Assembly (NCBI GenBank): GCA_013377005.1
Contig: JACABE010000032.1
Coordinates: 1 to 44,865 of the forward strand
Length of the DNA: 44,865 nucleotides
Direction of reading: 5' to 3'
From: Bacteroidota bacterium
GTDB lineage: Bacteria; Bacteroidota; Bacteroidia; Bacteroidales; JACABE01
The notes under the pieces were generated by a model, which saw only the letters and a list, made by a program, of their open reading frames with translations, was not told the origin of the DNA and did not search any database. Positions 44,802-44,865 of this stretch are shown one piece after another. The first letter of the stretch is position 1. Each line of letters opens with the position of its first letter. Position numbers and translations under genes: made by a program.

Positions 44802-44865
44802 AGTTTCCTGTTTTTAACCCGTTGTGCATTTAGGAAAGATTTACTTTTAAATTGTTGGTAGGTCT

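Overview
This 44.9-kb, AT-rich window most likely comes from a chromosome of the phylum Bacteroidota (order not resolved). The evidence is direct. Many genes are preceded by the Bacteroidota-type -7 promoter element TAnnTTTG and lack a clear Shine-Dalgarno sequence. Two secreted proteins end in type IX secretion system (T9SS) sorting domains. There are several SPII lipoproteins, a Bacteroidota-type ParC, a BatA-like double-transmembrane protein and a VF530 protein. A flavodiiron protein suggests an anaerobe or microaerophile that must cope with O2 or NO. No rRNA or phage structural gene is visible, so I do not name a genus.

Layout. 0.25-5.2 kb (minus strand): an operon TPR protein - ComA-like phosphosulfolactate synthase - AroE, then a lipoprotein and an S1/P1-type nuclease with a T9SS tail. 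5.3-9.2 kb (plus): a RhlE-like RNA helicase and a PIF1-like helicase with a C-terminal HTH. 9.37-9.74 kb: the RNase P RNA. 9.8-14.5 kb: YfcE-type phosphoesterase, DMT transporter, tRNA-Met, tRNA-Gln, a secreted protein of unknown function, DapD, a stand-alone IS1595-type zinc-ribbon protein, and two thioredoxins in tandem (one lipid-anchored, one cytoplasmic). 14.6-25 kb (plus): a DegT-type sugar aminotransferase, an initiating sugar-phosphate transferase, and a 2737-residue T9SS cargo with a beta-helix, Ig-like modules and eight PKD-like repeats. 25.2-29 kb (minus): VF530, lipoprotein, RlmB, RmuC. 29-30 kb (plus): a radical SAM activase-like protein. 30.1-37 kb (minus): a tight four-gene run BatA-like - ParC - flavodiiron protein - lipoprotein.

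The right end (37.2-44.9 kb) is accessory in character. It holds a 1072-residue KAP-family NTPase with two transmembrane helices, an unrecognised 321-residue protein, a five-copy 42-bp tandem repeat, and a block of small unrelated genes all on the minus strand (isochorismatase-like hydrolase, SDR oxidoreductase, DUF4287, DUF1761). Two of these genes carry near-identical 138-nt leaders about 1 kb apart, each with the promoter and a long palindrome, and the genes are followed by xxx(C/T)AAC-type heptamers. I read this block as a possible integron-like or otherwise cassette-organised region without a visible integrase. That is the most interesting, and still unproven, observation in the window.

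How genes work together: the aminotransferase and initiating glycosyltransferase could make surface glycan on the same outer membrane that receives the T9SS cargo. DapD and AroE are ordinary biosynthesis. RNase P RNA, RlmB and the tRNAs are RNA maturation and translation. The rest is a mix of redox, DNA maintenance and unknowns.
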